From NCBI GenBank assembly GCA_031761405.1, contig JASEVX010000006.1, forward strand, positions 29,672,883 to 29,736,882: a stretch of DNA of 64,000 nt. Reading direction: 5' to 3'. This stretch comes from Serripes groenlandicus (taxonomy: Eukaryota; Mollusca; Bivalvia; Cardiida; Cardiidae). Below the pieces are notes generated by a model. That model saw only the letters and a list, made by a program, of their open reading frames with translations, had not been told where the DNA came from and searched no databases. Each line of letters begins with the position of its first letter. Position 1 is the stretch's first letter. Shown here in pieces: positions 29,133 through 40,075 of the stretch. The position numbers and the translations under genes are program-made.

Positions 29133-29333
29133 CACTTTTCCACTTACAACAAAACTGCAGCAGATGACTTTGAAAACGTCTAGGCAAAAGCACAGAAAAT
29201 CCCTTTAAATGAAAGAACCATAATTGAATAGAGTTGAAAACATGGTGACAAGCAATTTCTCCTGTTACTGCAATGTTTTCAAAAGGTGTCTGTTACAGAG
29301 GCGCAAGAAAGCATCTATATATGTTGGAAAGAG
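29133..29333 (+). mobile_element. TTAA-MITE copy, abutting the previous one
   Basis: It begins CACTTTTCCACTTACAAC immediately after the shared TTAA and ends GTTGGAAAGAG before TTAA at 29334-29337. The centre is reduced. Confidence 0.82.
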
Positions 29334-29512
29334 TTAAAAGATATGTACTTAAAAGACATTACAGGAAAAGTGTGTAACATCTAGAAAGTTGTAGTTAATA
29401 TTTGATGTAGGCTTGAACCCATCAAGGATAAAGTAGAATTGGCTCATTTTGAGCAGTACATTCTTTTTTCCACAAAGTTTTTTATAAAACAACAGAAGAG
29501 ATTAAATATTAA

Positions 29513-29710
29513 CCCTTTCCAATTTGCAGATGCTTTCTGATGCATCTGCAGCAGGATTCTTTTAAAAAACAGTTTGGCAAAAGGGCAATTTCTCAAAATG
29601 ATTTCAATTTAATTCAATAGTTAATATTTCAGTCATCGAGATTTTCGAAATATTGTGCCTTTATGTTTTCAAAGTTGTCTGCTGCAGTTTTATTGTAAGG
29701 AGGAAATTGG
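29513..29710 (-). mobile_element. TTAA-MITE copy, eroded right end
   Basis: TTAA at 29509-29512, then CCCTTTCCAATTTGCAGATGC. The right arm has TTGTCTGCTGCAG but no clean terminus. Confidence 0.75.
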
Positions 29711-30575
29711 GGTTCAAGGTATAATCATCAGTCTTTTGTATATATACAGACTGAGTATATTCACAGGTTTCTTTCTAGCTTTGCATGACCTATTCCCGAG
29801 ACTAAAAGAAACACTTCCTTTTTGTCATGGCAGGGGTCATATCGGAGTAATTTATGTGTAGTTGTGCAACATTTCAGGGATATCTGATATCAGTTATCTC
29901 CCACTCTCAGGCCAAGCGTAATACATTTTCATTATAGTTATTAATTTATGAGACTGTGTATGGCATTAAGCTTCCCTAAAATGTGATGGACAGCAGTTTC
30001 TATACAGACATTTCTGACGGTTTTTGGCAACAAGGTGATTTACACAACCTCTGTGGATTACCTTCTACCGCATCAATTTATTCTTTACCAATTATGTCTC
30101 TTACTTCTCTTGAACTTTCCTAGATTGGGGAAGATGGTTCATAAAAAAGAAATTGGAAAAATGAAGGTCAAATTTCGATAGCATTTTGGGAAATTGAGAA
30201 TTTGTAAAATTATGAGAGATGATCCCTTTTCCAACGAGGTTTTACAGACGTTTACTATGGCCGACCAATCAAAAAATTCCTCTATCAAGGGAAAGGGTTG
30301 ATAATCAGTAAGATATAAGGAGTGTCAAAAAGTGGCTCAGCAAAACTCATTTGTTTCAATTATGGATTCAGTAATGGTGAATTCCTCAAAGTGTATCATA
30401 TGTTACATTTTTCGAATGAGAAATATGGTGTATTTATTTTATCGTGAGAGATATTAAATTTTAAACACCTGACGTGTAAATGGGTCTGGACTTCTTAACT
30501 TTGTCTTCAATCAGTTGCCATGTCGCTGACTGACCTTAAAGGTAGAGTGTTTATTTCTTTTTAAAAAACCTTTAA
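29711..30575. other. No gene recognised; one MITE remnant
   Basis: Apart from CATGATCCCTTTTCC...GGGAAAGGGTTG at about 30218-30300, a possible eroded MITE, nothing is recognised. The frame at 29655-29861 has no domain evidence. Confidence 0.45.
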
Positions 30576-30793
30576 CCCTTTCCCTCATATAAACTTTCTG
30601 ACGCCTCTGCAGCAGACAGCTTTTTGAAAACATAGTGTCAAAAGAAGAAATTGCTCAAAACAAGCAATTTATCCTTTGGCCACAATGTTTTCCACTTTTA
30701 GTTAGGTTATCCATTCAATTATAGAGATTTTCTACTTTTTGACAAAATATGTTCAAAGTCGTCTGCTGCAGAATTGTCGTATGAGGGAAAGGG
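30576..30793 (-). mobile_element. TTAA-MITE copy, abutting, 218 bp
   Basis: TTAA at 30572-30575 and 30794-30797, the latter shared with the next copy. Four bases are missing from TATAGACGCTTTC. Confidence 0.92.
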
Positions 30794-30797
30794 TTAA

Positions 30798-30983
30798 CCC
30801 TTTCCCACTTACAATAAATCTGCATCAGATGACAAAGAAAGCAACAATGGAAAAAAAGATTGTAGAGTTAAAATCGGTAATTGGAGAAATTGCTCATTAG
30901 GAGAAGTTTCTCCTTTTTGCCTCAATGTTTGCAAAAGTCGTCTGATGCATATGCATGAAAATGCGTCTGAAAGTGGGAAAGGG
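30798..30983 (+). mobile_element. TTAA-MITE copy, abutting, older type
   Basis: CCCTTTCCCACTTACAATAAATC directly after the shared TTAA. The right TTAA is at 30984-30987. The right arm ends with ATGCATGAAAATGCGTCTG. Confidence 0.88.
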
Positions 30984-31245
30984 TTAATCTGTCTGTGTTT
31001 TTATTATCATTATTTACAGAAAGGTTGCATGTAAATTCGTCTCCTTAGGGAAATGTCACTACTGACTTATCACTTTTTAGTCCACTTTTTGTCCACTAGG
31101 ACCGTGTCGAAGGAAAACAAATGTTGTCCTCCTGTCATTGGGGTCAAAACTTAATTTGAAAGGCGCTCTGCGAAAAACCAACCTTGTAACATTTCCGACG
31201 CGTGAAGATCAAGATCAGCCAGCGCATCTATGTTGTCTTTATTTA

Positions 31246-31571
31246 CCATTTCCCACATACAACAATTCTGCAGCAGACGACTTTGAAATTAACAAGTCAA
31301 AAATATAGAAGATCTCTCTAATTGAATGGATAACCTATAACTAAAAGTGGAAAACATTGTGACAAAAGGAGAAATTGCACGTTTTGTGCAATTTCTTCTT
31401 TTGTTACTATGTTTTTAAAAAGCCGTCTGCTGTATTATTATTGTATAGAATTGAAATCATTGTGGCAAATGGAGCAATTTGCTCATTATGAGTAATTTCT
31501 ACTTTTGCTACAAGGATTTCAAAAGTCGTCTGCTGCAAAAGCGTCAGAAAGCGTCTATATGTGGCAAAGGG
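31246..31571 (+). mobile_element. Composite TTAA-MITE with two central hairpins
   Basis: The first copy runs to GCCGTCTGCTGTATT at about 31440. A second centre follows (ATTGTGGCAAATGGAG...) with a second right arm (CGTCTGCTGCAAAAGCGTCAG) ending GGCAAAGGG. Right TTAA at 31572-31575. Looks like a fusion of two plus-oriented copies. Confidence 0.8.
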
Positions 31572-31652
31572 TTAAATAGTCATTGAGGTTTCTAGATACT
31601 TCTGTGAAACAGTAGCCATTTGGATCCTTAGCAGGAATGCACAGACCTTTAA

Positions 31653-31847
31653 CCCTTTCCCACATACAACAAATGCGCAGTCGACGCTTTTATAAACACT
31701 TAGACAAAAATATGTAAATTTTCTATAAATGAGAGTGTAATAATTAAATAGAGATGAAAACATTGTGTTCATTTCTCCTTTTGACTCAATCTTTTCAAAG
31801 GTCGTCGCTTGCAGAGGCTTCAGAAAGCTTCTGTCTGTTGAAAAGGG
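31653..31847 (+). mobile_element. TTAA-MITE copy, 195 bp
   Basis: TTAA at 31649-31652 and 31848-31851. Both boxes are mutated (GCGCAGTCGACG and CGTCGCTTGCAG). The central hairpin is lost. Confidence 0.82.
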
Positions 31848-31851
31848 TTAA

Positions 31852-32762
31852 TTAATATATTTCCACATGTGTTTTTATTACGTTAAGGTTGGTTTTCCTT
31901 GAACCTTGCACAATTATAATTTTACAGATACATGTATGATATACAATTTTACAGATATGATATACAATTTTACAGATATTCTCCTTTTAGTGTCGGATGC
32001 CTGTAAGGTCGGTCGGCATTGCGATCACCAACCGTTTATCAGTTGCTCCTCAATTCATTCTCCTTTTAGTGTCATTTGCCTGTAAGTTTGAGAGGTTCTT
32101 AGGAAACACTTCTCCATTGAATGTCCATGTGTCTTTCACACTAACTCACTATGCAGCTGATTGATTTGATTGGTGTATTATGTCGTTTTCATCTGTGTTT
32201 CGGATATATCACAGCATTTCCTGGGTAAATTATCAATGTTACAGTATTACTTCATCTGACACTGATGCATCAGTTGAAATGCTTTCCTCGTAACCCTGAG
32301 CGCGAAGGATGGGAGATATTACTCCTTTTTAGCTCACACCTAACTATAACGTTCCCAAGGTGAACTATTGTGATCACCAAGTGTCTGGTGTCAAAACTTT
32401 CATAGGAATTTTATTTGCTGGTTCTCATTCAAAAATGTGCAATGAATTCAATTTTATATATAACCTTGGTTGCATTAAAAAAGGGGTAAATTTTTTCAAA
32501 AGTGTGCAAAGAAATTTTATGTATAACTCTGGTTGCAGCAAAAAAGGGATAATTGACAAAACTTTAAAAAATATTCTCCTCTGAAATGTATGGTCTGATT
32601 TCAAGATTCTTTGGCGACCCTCTCAAAAATTGTTCAAGCCATATTGATTAGTCTCAAACCCTAATCACAGGGCAGCATCAGGCAGGGTATTAGATGATAA
32701 AACTTCTGATTTCAGCATCAAATGGTACAAATATTCCCAAGGTGATTGATCAAGTAATATTT
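31852..32762. other. No gene; short repeats and SINE fragment
   Basis: About 31920-31980 repeats ACAGATATGATATACAATTTT two to three times. TCTCCTTTTAGTGTC recurs at about 31980 and 32058. 32168-32320 resembles the minus-strand body of SINE family 3 (ATCACAGCATTTCCTGGG, AACCCTGAGCGCGAAGG). 32330-32760 resembles AGCTCAC-type core sequence. Confidence 0.45.
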
Positions 32763-32766
32763 TTAA

Positions 32767-32940
32767 CCCTTTCCCTCATACGACAATTCAAAAAATAGAA
32801 AATCTCTATAATTGAATGGATAACCTATGACTAAAAGTGGAAAACACTGTGTCAAAAGGACATTTTCTTCTTTTGTCACTATGTTTTCAAAAAGCCATCT
32901 GGTGCAGAGGCATCAGAAAGCGTCTATATGAGGGAAAGGG
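32767..32940 (+). mobile_element. TTAA-MITE copy, lacking the left box
   Basis: TTAA at 32763-32766 and 32941-32944. The sequence passes from CATACGACAATTC straight to AAAAAATAGAAAATC, deleting the CTGCAGCAGACG box. The centre is also reduced. Confidence 0.9.
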
Positions 32941-33140
32941 TTAACTGTTCAAGGCATATTGATTGGTTGAAAAAACATTGGGCCTAGCTGTTGAGTCGGA
33001 ATCAGAAAGGTGCAAGATAACAAGAATTTAACAGTCCATTCTTTTATAATAAAATAGATTGTCTGATTTCAAGATAATTGAGCTGAAATGCTGTTTCAGT
33101 GACCCTCTTATTAATTTGTTCAAACTATTTATTGGTATAA

Positions 33141-33340
33141 CCCTTTCCTTCATACAACAAATCTGCAGCAGACGACTTTGAACATATTTTGTCAAAAAAT
33201 AGAAAATCTCTATAATTGAATGGATAACCTTTGACAAAAAGTGGAAAACATTGTGCAATTTCTCCTTTGTCACTATTATGTTTTCAAAAAGCTGTCTGCT
33301 GCAGAGGCGTCAGAAAAAGTCTATATAGTGAGGGGAAGGG
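33141..33340 (+). mobile_element. MITE copy flanked by ATAA
   Basis: CCCTTTCCTTCATACAAC and GAGGGGAAGGG termini are flanked by ATAA at 33137-33140 and ATAA at 33341-33344, not TTAA. The centre is deleted (ACATTGTGCAATTTCTCC). Confidence 0.88.
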
Positions 33341-33483
33341 ATAAAACACCCAACATGTGGCATCATTTTTAGAAGTATTTATTTGATGCTAATGACAGCA
33401 AGACAGTCACCCAGCCAAATTAGCTTTCCAATGAGGAAAAAGGTTTGGTGTTATATATATCATTCAATTTACACTGACATTTT

Positions 33484-33865
33484 TAGCTCACCTAAGCACG
33501 AAGTGCGAGGTGAGCTTTTGTAAACTTTAACCGTCCGGCGTTGTCTGTACATCTGTCTGTTAACAATTTCCTACAAATTACTTCTCCTACTAAACCAATG
33601 GACTGATTTCAAAATAAAATTATATGTGCATTGTAAAATCTTTAAAAAGCTTCTTGTCCAAAAGCACCTGCCTGATTTAAAAATGATTTGGCACAAATGT
33701 TCCTTGGGTGACTTCTACCAAGGTTATTTAAATAAATCTGATCCATTGAAAAACATGGCCACCAGGGGGGTTGCTTGTTTTCCTTATGTATAGAGTAAAA
33801 ACTTTGAAAACTATTGAAGTTCTATTAAATCAGGTGAGCGATATAGGGCCATCATGGCCCTCTTG
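33484..33865 (+). mobile_element. Hairpin-capped element (AGCTCAC type), 382 bp
   Basis: The 5' end folds as AGCTCACCT-aa-GCACgaaGTGC-g-AGGTGAGCT. A short CCGTCCGG/CTGTCTGT tract follows. The core includes GGGTGACTTCTACCAAGG. The 3' end is AGGGCCatcatGGCCCT, then CTTG at 33862-33865. This is the best preserved member of the type, related by layout but not sequence to the CTAG-ending elements. Confidence 0.7.
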
Positions 33866-34032
33866 TTTCTAATGTCAGTAATGTTTCTTTTCTGTGCCAT
33901 CTCATCATTTGGTGTGACAGACAATGGTGAAAATATTTATGAGCTGAAAGAAATCTCATTTTCTAGGTATTATTTGACAGAGAATGTATTGTTTATCATC
34001 ATATACACAGATTTACCCCTGTTTTCTCATAG

Positions 34033-34255
34033 CCCTCTTTACCTCATAAAGACACTTTCCGCGCCTCTGAAGCAGACCTGTTCTTTTAAAACATTGTGAC
34101 AAAAGAAGAAATTGCTCAGAACAAGCAATTTCTGCTTTTGCCACAATGTTTTCAAATCTTTTTAATTAATAATTAAATTTTTTGGAGATTGTTCACGTTT
34201 TTGTATATAGGTTTTCAAACTTGTCTGCTGCAGATTTGTCGTATGTGGGAAAGGG
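34033..34255 (-). mobile_element. MITE copy with eroded left end
   Basis: CCCTCTTTACCTCATAAAGAC stands for the left terminus. The centre is well paired (GAAATTGCTCagaacaaGCAATTTC). The right end is GTGGGAAAGGG. Confidence 0.8.
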
Positions 34256-34471
34256 TTTGGGTCTTTCAATAGAATATTTTAAGATGACTGTCTGCGAACC
34301 ACCTCGCCACTTTCACTAAACTTCATAATAATGTCATTTTCAAAAATTATTTGAAGACCTCCAATTTCTATAGCATCAGAAACGGGGTAAAATGACATAA
34401 CTTTAAAATTCTTTTCCACAGAAACTGCTGGTTCGATTACAAGATAATTTAGCAAAATTGATAAAAAATAG
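34256..34471. other. No recognised feature
   Basis: AT-rich, with a weak resemblance to AGCTCAC-type core (CTGCTGGTTCGATTACAAG). Confidence 0.4.
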
Positions 34472-34540
34472 TGTGTCACAGTTTTTTCAAAAGTCTTCTG
34501 CAGCAGAGGCGTCAAAAAGCGTCTATATGTGGGAAAGGAT
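34472..34540 (+). mobile_element. MITE right-end fragment
   Basis: Only the right arm remains (TCTTCTGCAGCAGAGGCG, GCGTCTATATGTGGGAAAGG), followed by ATTAA. Confidence 0.8.
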
Positions 34541-34735
34541 TAAAAATGTTTCTGTCACAGAAATATTCCTTGGTGGACCCTCTACACAGAGTGTTCATTA
34601 TGCATATTGATTGGTTATAAAACTTAACAAAGATTGTTCAAATCATCTTATTACTTGAAAAATATGGATGGCATTTTTATGCTGATATTATATTCTTTGG
34701 AAATCTTATTTTCTTATAGAATGAAAATGAGTTAA

Positions 34736-34913
34736 TGCATTTTGACGCATCATTCTGCACAGAGGACGACTAAATTATAAAAGAAAATTGTGGAAAATTA
34801 GAAATTGCTCTTAGTTAATGTCGACTCACTTCAATCATTATAATTTCATTTATGTAGGTTTTCTGTGATGTTTTCAGAGGCAGCACTAAAGATTTACTGT
34901 ATGAGGGCAAGGG
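34736..34913 (-). mobile_element. Eroded TTAA-MITE, abutting
   Basis: TTAA at 34732-34735, then TGCATTTTGACGCATCATTCTGC. The right terminus GAGGGCAAGGG meets a shared TTAA at 34914-34917. Confidence 0.7.
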
Positions 34914-34917
34914 TTAA

Positions 34918-35110
34918 CCCAGCAGCAGACAGCTTTTTGAAACATAGTGACAAAAGAAGAAATTGCTCAAAACGAGCAATTTCTCCTTTCGCCACAATGT
35001 TTTCCACTTTTATAGTCATAGGTTATCCATTCAATTATAGAGATTTTCTATTTTTTGACAAAATATGTTCAAAAGTCGTCTGCTGCAGAATTGTCGTATG
35101 AGGGAAAGGG
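34918..35110 (-). mobile_element. TTAA-MITE lacking its outer left end, abutting
   Basis: CCCAGCAGCAGACAGC follows the shared TTAA. About 30 bp between the terminal CCC and the box are absent. Right TTAA at 35111-35114. Confidence 0.85.
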
Positions 35111-35152
35111 TTAAGGAAATGTTCCTTTGTTGATTAGTCATCTTAATGTTTA

Positions 35153-35271
35153 CCCTTTCCCTCATACGACAATTCTGCAGCAGACGACTTTGAACATATT
35201 TTGTCAAAAAATGGAAAATCTCTATAACTGAATGGAAAACCTATGACAAAAGGAGAAATTGCTTGTTTTGG
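35153..35271 (+). mobile_element. MITE left half
   Basis: The left terminus and box are intact. The copy stops in the centre at GCTTGTTTTGG, where TTAATTAA and a second copy begin. Confidence 0.85.
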
Positions 35272-35279
35272 TTAATTAA

Positions 35280-35498
35280 CCCTTTCCCACTTAAATAAAA
35301 CCTGTAGCAGATGATTGTCAACATTATGGCATGAATATAAAAACTCACTAAAAATGAAAGTAAACTTATGCAAAAATGTTGAAAACATTAAGGCAAAAGG
35401 AGAAATTGCTCATTTCCGGCAATTTCCCCTTTTACTATAATGTTTTCAAAAGTCGTCCAATGCAGGTGCATCAAAATATGCGTGCAGGTTGGAAAGAG
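35280..35498 (+). mobile_element. TTAA-MITE copy, older type, 219 bp
   Basis: TTAA at 35276-35279 (within TTAATTAA) and 35499-35502. The left box is CTGTAGCAGATG and the right CGTCCAATGCAGG. Confidence 0.83.
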
Positions 35499-35502
35499 TT
35501 AA

Positions 35503-35928
35503 CTCCTTTTCGATTGGTTAAAAGACAGAAAAGAAATTGATGGTACCAGTTTCAGGATAATCAGCTAGACTAAGTATTAAAGTCAGCAATTTAGGGACAA
35601 ATGACCATCTTGTCTGTATTTTTATGTTCAGATGTTTTAAATTTGGAAGTGGCTAAAATGGCACAAATATATGAGAGAAATGGATAGATTGGACTAGGAG
35701 TTAACAAGAACGATAAAAGTTTTATGCTTAAATTACAATAAAGACTTAGTGGAAGACATCTTTAAAAAAAATGTAAGAAAAGGACAATTGGTCAAATAAG
35801 AGCCATTAATTCCTTCTTTTCCCACCATGTTTTCAACTTCCACTCTCCAGACTTTACATTATGTGACATTATGTGACTAAATTAGGATGTTCTCAAAGAT
35901 AAATAAAGGAATAATCAGGTAAACAGTT
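35503..35928. other. No recognised feature
   Basis: AT-rich; possible eroded MITE pieces near 35770-35850 (GGACAATTGGTC, CACCATGTTTTCAAC). Nothing else. Confidence 0.4.
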
Positions 35929-35932
35929 TTAA

Positions 35933-36004
35933 CCCTTTCCCTCATACGACAATTCTGCAGCAGACGACTTTGAACATATTTTGTCAACAAATAGAAAATC
36001 TCTA
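35933..36004 (+). mobile_element. MITE left fragment
   Basis: TTAA at 35929-35932. The left arm is intact to AGAAAATCTCTA, where another copy begins at its own TTAA. The sequence does not resume after that second copy, so this one was truncated. Confidence 0.82.
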
Positions 36005-36008
36005 TTAA

Positions 36009-36215
36009 CCCCCTTTCCACTCGCATTTGGAGCATCTGCAGCAGAGGAATTTCGAAAAACATTGTGGCAAAGGTAGAAACTGCTTCATTTGTCGTCATAA
36101 TGTTTTTCAACACCAAACCTGATATAATATACTTTCATTTATAGAGATTGTCAATCGTTTTGCCAAGATGTTTTTCAAAGGCGTCTATTGCAGATTTGTC
36201 TGATGTGGGGGAGCG
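36009..36215 (-). mobile_element. TTAA-MITE copy, older type, 207 bp
   Basis: TTAA at 36005-36008 and 36216-36219. It starts CCCCCTTTCCACTCGCATTTGG; the centre is mostly lost. Confidence 0.82.
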
Positions 36216-36455
36216 TTAATAATTTTTGAACTTCTCAAACGTCAGCTTCATGAAACAGAGTAATAGAGGAAGATTGAGATATCAAGTTTTCTATTTCGGA
36301 AGTCATCAGCACCGATTTTTTGTCCTGTTTCGTATTCATCACCAACTTGAGCGGTGAAGACATACAAATTGAAATTTACGCAACTTGAAGCTGTTTTCAA
36401 TGCGTGTTTGCACAGCATTTAGCACAATGTATGATTTTTCACTGGTAATATTTAA

Positions 36456-36656
36456 CCCTTTCCCGCATACAGCAAATCTGCTGGGGACAACTTTGAAAAC
36501 AAATTGACAAAACTTGGAATAATCTCCATATATTATGAGAGTTATATTATAAAATAAAGTTGTGTCATCATGAGGAATTTCTTCTTTTGTCACAATGTTT
36601 TCAAAAGTAGTCTACTGAAAAAGCGTCAAAATGCGTCTGTATGAGGGGGCTAAGTG
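36456..36656 (+). mobile_element. TTAA-MITE copy, 201 bp
   Basis: TTAA at 36452-36455 and 36657-36660. The left box is CTGCTGGGGACAAC; the right end is GAGGGGGCTAAGTG, an eroded terminus. Confidence 0.78.
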
Positions 36657-36777
36657 TTAAATGTGCCATTGCTGATTTTTTGGTAGGATAAGCTCACTGA
36701 ATCTCTTAATTGTTATAATAAATCTCACCCCTCAATTTGTCCTGCCTTCATTCCCTCCTCCTCACAAAATGACTTTT

Positions 36778-37802
36778 TATGCCCCCGGAATCATAGATTC
36801 GGTGGGCATATAGTTTTTGGCCTGTCTGCACATCTGCACGTCTGTCTGTCTGTCTGCACGAAAAAAACTTTTGAACCATAACCATAGGTACGGCTACCAT
36901 ATTTCACATGACTGTGTATTCCTTGTGACATGACCTTTCTGTCAGTACCAACATTTTTTACCTTTGACCTAGATGTTGCCATTCTCAAAAAAAACTTTAA
37001 CCTTGACCACTACTTTTGAACCATAACAGGTACGGCTACCATATTTCACATGCCTATACCTTGTGACATGACCTTTCTGTCAGTACCAACAATTTTCACC
37101 TTGCGACCTTGACCTTTGACCTAGATGTTGCCATTCTCGAAAAAAACTTTAACCTTGACCACTACTTTTGAACCATAACAGGTACAGCTACGATATTTCA
37201 CATGTGTATACCTTGTGACATGACCTTTCTGTCAATACCAAAATTGTTCACCTTGCGACCTTGACCTTTGACCTAGATGTTGCCATTCTCGAAAAAAACT
37301 TTAACTTTGACCACTACTTTTGAACCATAACAGGTACGGCTACCATTTTTGGCCTGTCTGCACGTCTGTCTGTCTGCACAAAAAAAACTTTAACCTTGAC
37401 CACTACTTTTGAACCATAACAGGTACAGCTACCATATTTCACATGTGTATACCTTGTGACATGACCTTTCTGTTAATACCAAAATTGTTCACCTTGCGAC
37501 CTTGACCTTTGACCTAGATGTTGCCATTCTCGAAAAAAACTTTAACTTTGACCACTACTTTTGAACCATAACAGGTACGGCTACCATTTTTGGCCTGTCT
37601 GCACGTCTGTCTGTCTGCACGAAAAAACACTTTAACTTTGACCACTACTTTTGAACCATAACAGGTACGGCTACCATATTTCACATGTGTATTCCTTGTG
37701 ACATGACCTTTCTGTCAGTACCAACATTTTTGACCTGGCGACCTTGACCTTTGACCTAGATGTTGCCATTCGGGCGCATCAGTGTTTCACAAACACATCT
37801 TG
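36778..37802 (+). mobile_element. Hairpin-capped tandem-core element, about 1.0 kb
   Basis: 5' stem TATGCCCCCGGAATC...GATTCGGTGGGCATA. The core repeats about five times ACTTTTGAACCATAACAGG, CTTGTGACATGACCTTTCTG and CCTTGACCTTTGACC, with smaller higher-order duplications that recopy part of the 5' tract (GGCCTGTCTGCACGTCTG at 37350 and 37590). The 3' end is GTGTTTcacAAACACAT then CTTG at 37799-37802. Confidence 0.68.
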
Positions 37803-37818
37803 TTTAAAATTATTTTAA

Positions 37819-38005
37819 CCCTTTCCGACTTGTAGACGCATTCTGACACATCTGCAGCAGACAACTATTGAAAGCATTGATTAAGAGAGGAAAAATTGCT
37901 CAAAACTTTTTTCAATAATTATACTTTCTTTTCTGGAGAATTTTCATCTTTTTATCATGAGTATTTTCAAAAGATGTCTGCTGCAGATTTGTTGTATATG
38001 GGAAA
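37819..38005 (-). mobile_element. TTAA-MITE copy, older type
   Basis: TTAA at 37815-37818, then CCCTTTCCGACTTGTAGACGC. The central hairpin is lost. The right end runs into an AT microsatellite (38008-38040). Confidence 0.82.
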
Positions 38006-38158
38006 TATATATTTATATATATATTTATAATATATTTATTGTTAAAAATTAAAGCAAATGAGAAATGTGTTCAGAGGATGCTGTCTAAGCTTGTATATCC
38101 TGATTCAAAGGTCCAGGGTTTGAATAAAGTGGTTTGTGGTTGAACCGTTGGCTTTTAA

Positions 38159-38360
38159 CCCTTTTTCCTCATACAATAATTCTGCAGCAGACGACTTTGA
38201 ACATATTTTGTCAAAAAATAGAAAATCTCTATAACTGAATGGATAATCTATGACAAAAAGTGGAAAACATTTTGAGCAATTTCTCCTTTTGTCACTATGT
38301 TTTCAAAAAGCCGTCTGCTGCAGATCGAGGCGTCAGAAAGCGTCTATATGAGGGAAAGGG
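38159..38360 (+). mobile_element. TTAA-MITE copy, 202 bp
   Basis: TTAA at 38155-38158; the right flank is TTGC. Half of the central hairpin is deleted (GGAAAACATTTTGAGCAATTTC). Confidence 0.9.
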
Positions 38361-38393
38361 TTGCACTCTAAGCACCAACACTGTTGACATTTA

Positions 38394-38620
38394 CCCTTAT
38401 CCACATACAAACAAAATCTGCACCAGACAACTTTGAAAACATTGATATAGAAGTATGACAAAACTCTATAAATGAAAGTTTAATTATTAAATTATTAAAA
38501 ACACTGTGGCCAAAAGAGAAATTGCTCATCATGAGCAGTTTTGTTCGCCAGTTTGTCACAATGTTGTCAAAATTTGTCTGCTGCAGAGGCGTCAGAAAGC
38601 GTCTATATGTGAGATTAGGA
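38394..38620 (+). mobile_element. MITE copy, abutting, 227 bp
   Basis: CCCTTATCCACATACAAAC at the left. The right terminus GAGATTAGGA meets TTAA at 38621-38624, shared with the next copy. Confidence 0.8.
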
Positions 38621-38624
38621 TTAA

Positions 38625-38846
38625 CCCTTTCCCTCATATAGACGCTTTCTGACGCCTTTGCAGCAGACGGCTTTTTGAAAACATAGTGACAAAAGAAGAA
38701 ATTGCATAAAACGTGCAATTTCTCCTTTTGTCACAATGTTTTCCACTTTTTGTCATAGGATATCCATTCAATTATGGAGATTTTCTATATTTTGACAAAA
38801 TACATTCAAAGTCGTCTGCTGCAGAATTGCCGTATGAGGGAAAGGG
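38625..38846 (-). mobile_element. TTAA-MITE copy, abutting, 222 bp
   Basis: Right TTAA at 38847-38850. Near consensus; the centre is ATTGCATaaaacGTGCAAT, with one unpaired position. Confidence 0.92.
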
Positions 38847-38852
38847 TTAAAT

Positions 38853-38945
38853 GGACCAGTAGTACTGGTAACTTAACCAGGAAATGCTGTGATATATCTG
38901 AAAAAATTGTTGAAAGTGGTGTTAAACACCAAACAATCAAAACTA
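38853..38945 (+). mobile_element. SINE 3' body and tail fragment
   Basis: CAGTAGTACTGGTAACTTAACC, ATGCTGTGATATATCTG and GGTGTTAAACACCAAACAATC match the common SINE 3' body. Confidence 0.55.
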
Positions 38946-39183
38946 ACCACTGAGCCACGTTAGATAGAATAAATAACACCTTTATTCTTCAACAATCAAA
39001 TGAACAAACAAACATCCGTTTCATTTAAATAAACCATGATTTGTTGCATCAAATGAATGTGAAAGGCTGACTGATTGAAAATGAATTGAGAATGAAATTG
39101 ATTGATTAATCTATTAATTGAAGAGATAAATACTTTATTATCATTAGTCAGACTGACATTACAATGTCTTTTTTATAGCTTAA

Positions 39184-39414
39184 CCCTTTCCCATATACCG
39201 ACACTTACTGACACCTCTGCAGCAGAGAACTTTTGAAAACATTGTGGCAAAAGGAGAAAAATTTATTCAATTTCTCCTTTCGCGACAATGTTGTTTGTTT
39301 AAACTCTTTTCAATAATTCTACTTCCATTTACTTCCATTTATGGAGATTGTCAATATTTTTGTGTAAATGTTTTCGAAATTGTCTGTCTCAGAATTGTTT
39401 TATGTGGTCAAGGG
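39184..39414 (-). mobile_element. TTAA-MITE copy, older type, 231 bp
   Basis: TTAA at 39180-39183 and 39416-39419. The right arm is TTGTCTGTCTCAG and the end GTGGTCAAGGG. Confidence 0.8.
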
Positions 39415-39660
39415 TTTAACTTTTTATTTCCCTTCTATAAGCTCGGATAATTGTACAAATTGAAATTATGTGAACAAATATTGAACAGTATAGACATTTA
39501 TGAGAAAAGGAGCTGCAAACATGTCAGAAGTTGTTTCAAATAAAAGACCTGGTAAAACCCTTCCCTAACACATTCTAGAGTCGCCTGCTATTTCAGAAGT
39601 AAATTTAAAATTAGGATAATTGGGAAAACTACTTCTGATGTAGAGTTGAAAATATTATTT

Positions 39661-40075
39661 GATTGATTGATTGGGGTTTAACCCTTTCCCACATAGACAA
39701 TTCTGCAGCAGACGACTTTGAACATATTTTGTCAAAACATAGAAAATCTCAATAATTCAATGGATAACCTATGACAAAAAGTGGAAAACATTGTGACAAA
39801 AGGAGAAATTGCACGTTCTGTGCAATTTCTTCTTTTGTCACTATGTTTTCAAAAGACGTCTGCTGCAAATGCGTCGGAATGCGTCTGCAAGTGGGAAAGG
39901 GTTAAAGGCATTTTCAAAAATCTTTCAGTCATATCACGGTGGCCTGTTAACCTACTCATATTCTCACACCAGTACTCCACACAACAAATTTTCCAAGCAA
40001 CTGGCTGCTTTTCCACATAGACTGTTAGCCTATTGGTGAAAGATGAATGACGCTTGTCACAGTGACTTTGTCAAA
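39661..40075 (-). mobile_element. SINE family 1, split by a MITE
   Basis: The minus-strand tail (GATTGATTGATTGGGGTTT) is followed by the MITE at 39682-39901. The SINE body then resumes (GTCATATCACGGTGGCC, CACACCAGTACTCCACAC, CAAGCAACTGGCTGC). The tRNA-like head is lost or very diverged beyond about 40075. Confidence 0.88.
39682..39901 (+). mobile_element. TTAA-MITE copy inside a SINE, 220 bp, exact ends
   Basis: TTAA at 39678-39681 and 39902-39905. The single TTAA expected in the intact SINE tail (GGGGTTTAACGCC) is present on both sides. This fixes the element ends as CCC...GGG and the target as a 4-bp TTAA duplication. Confidence 0.95.
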
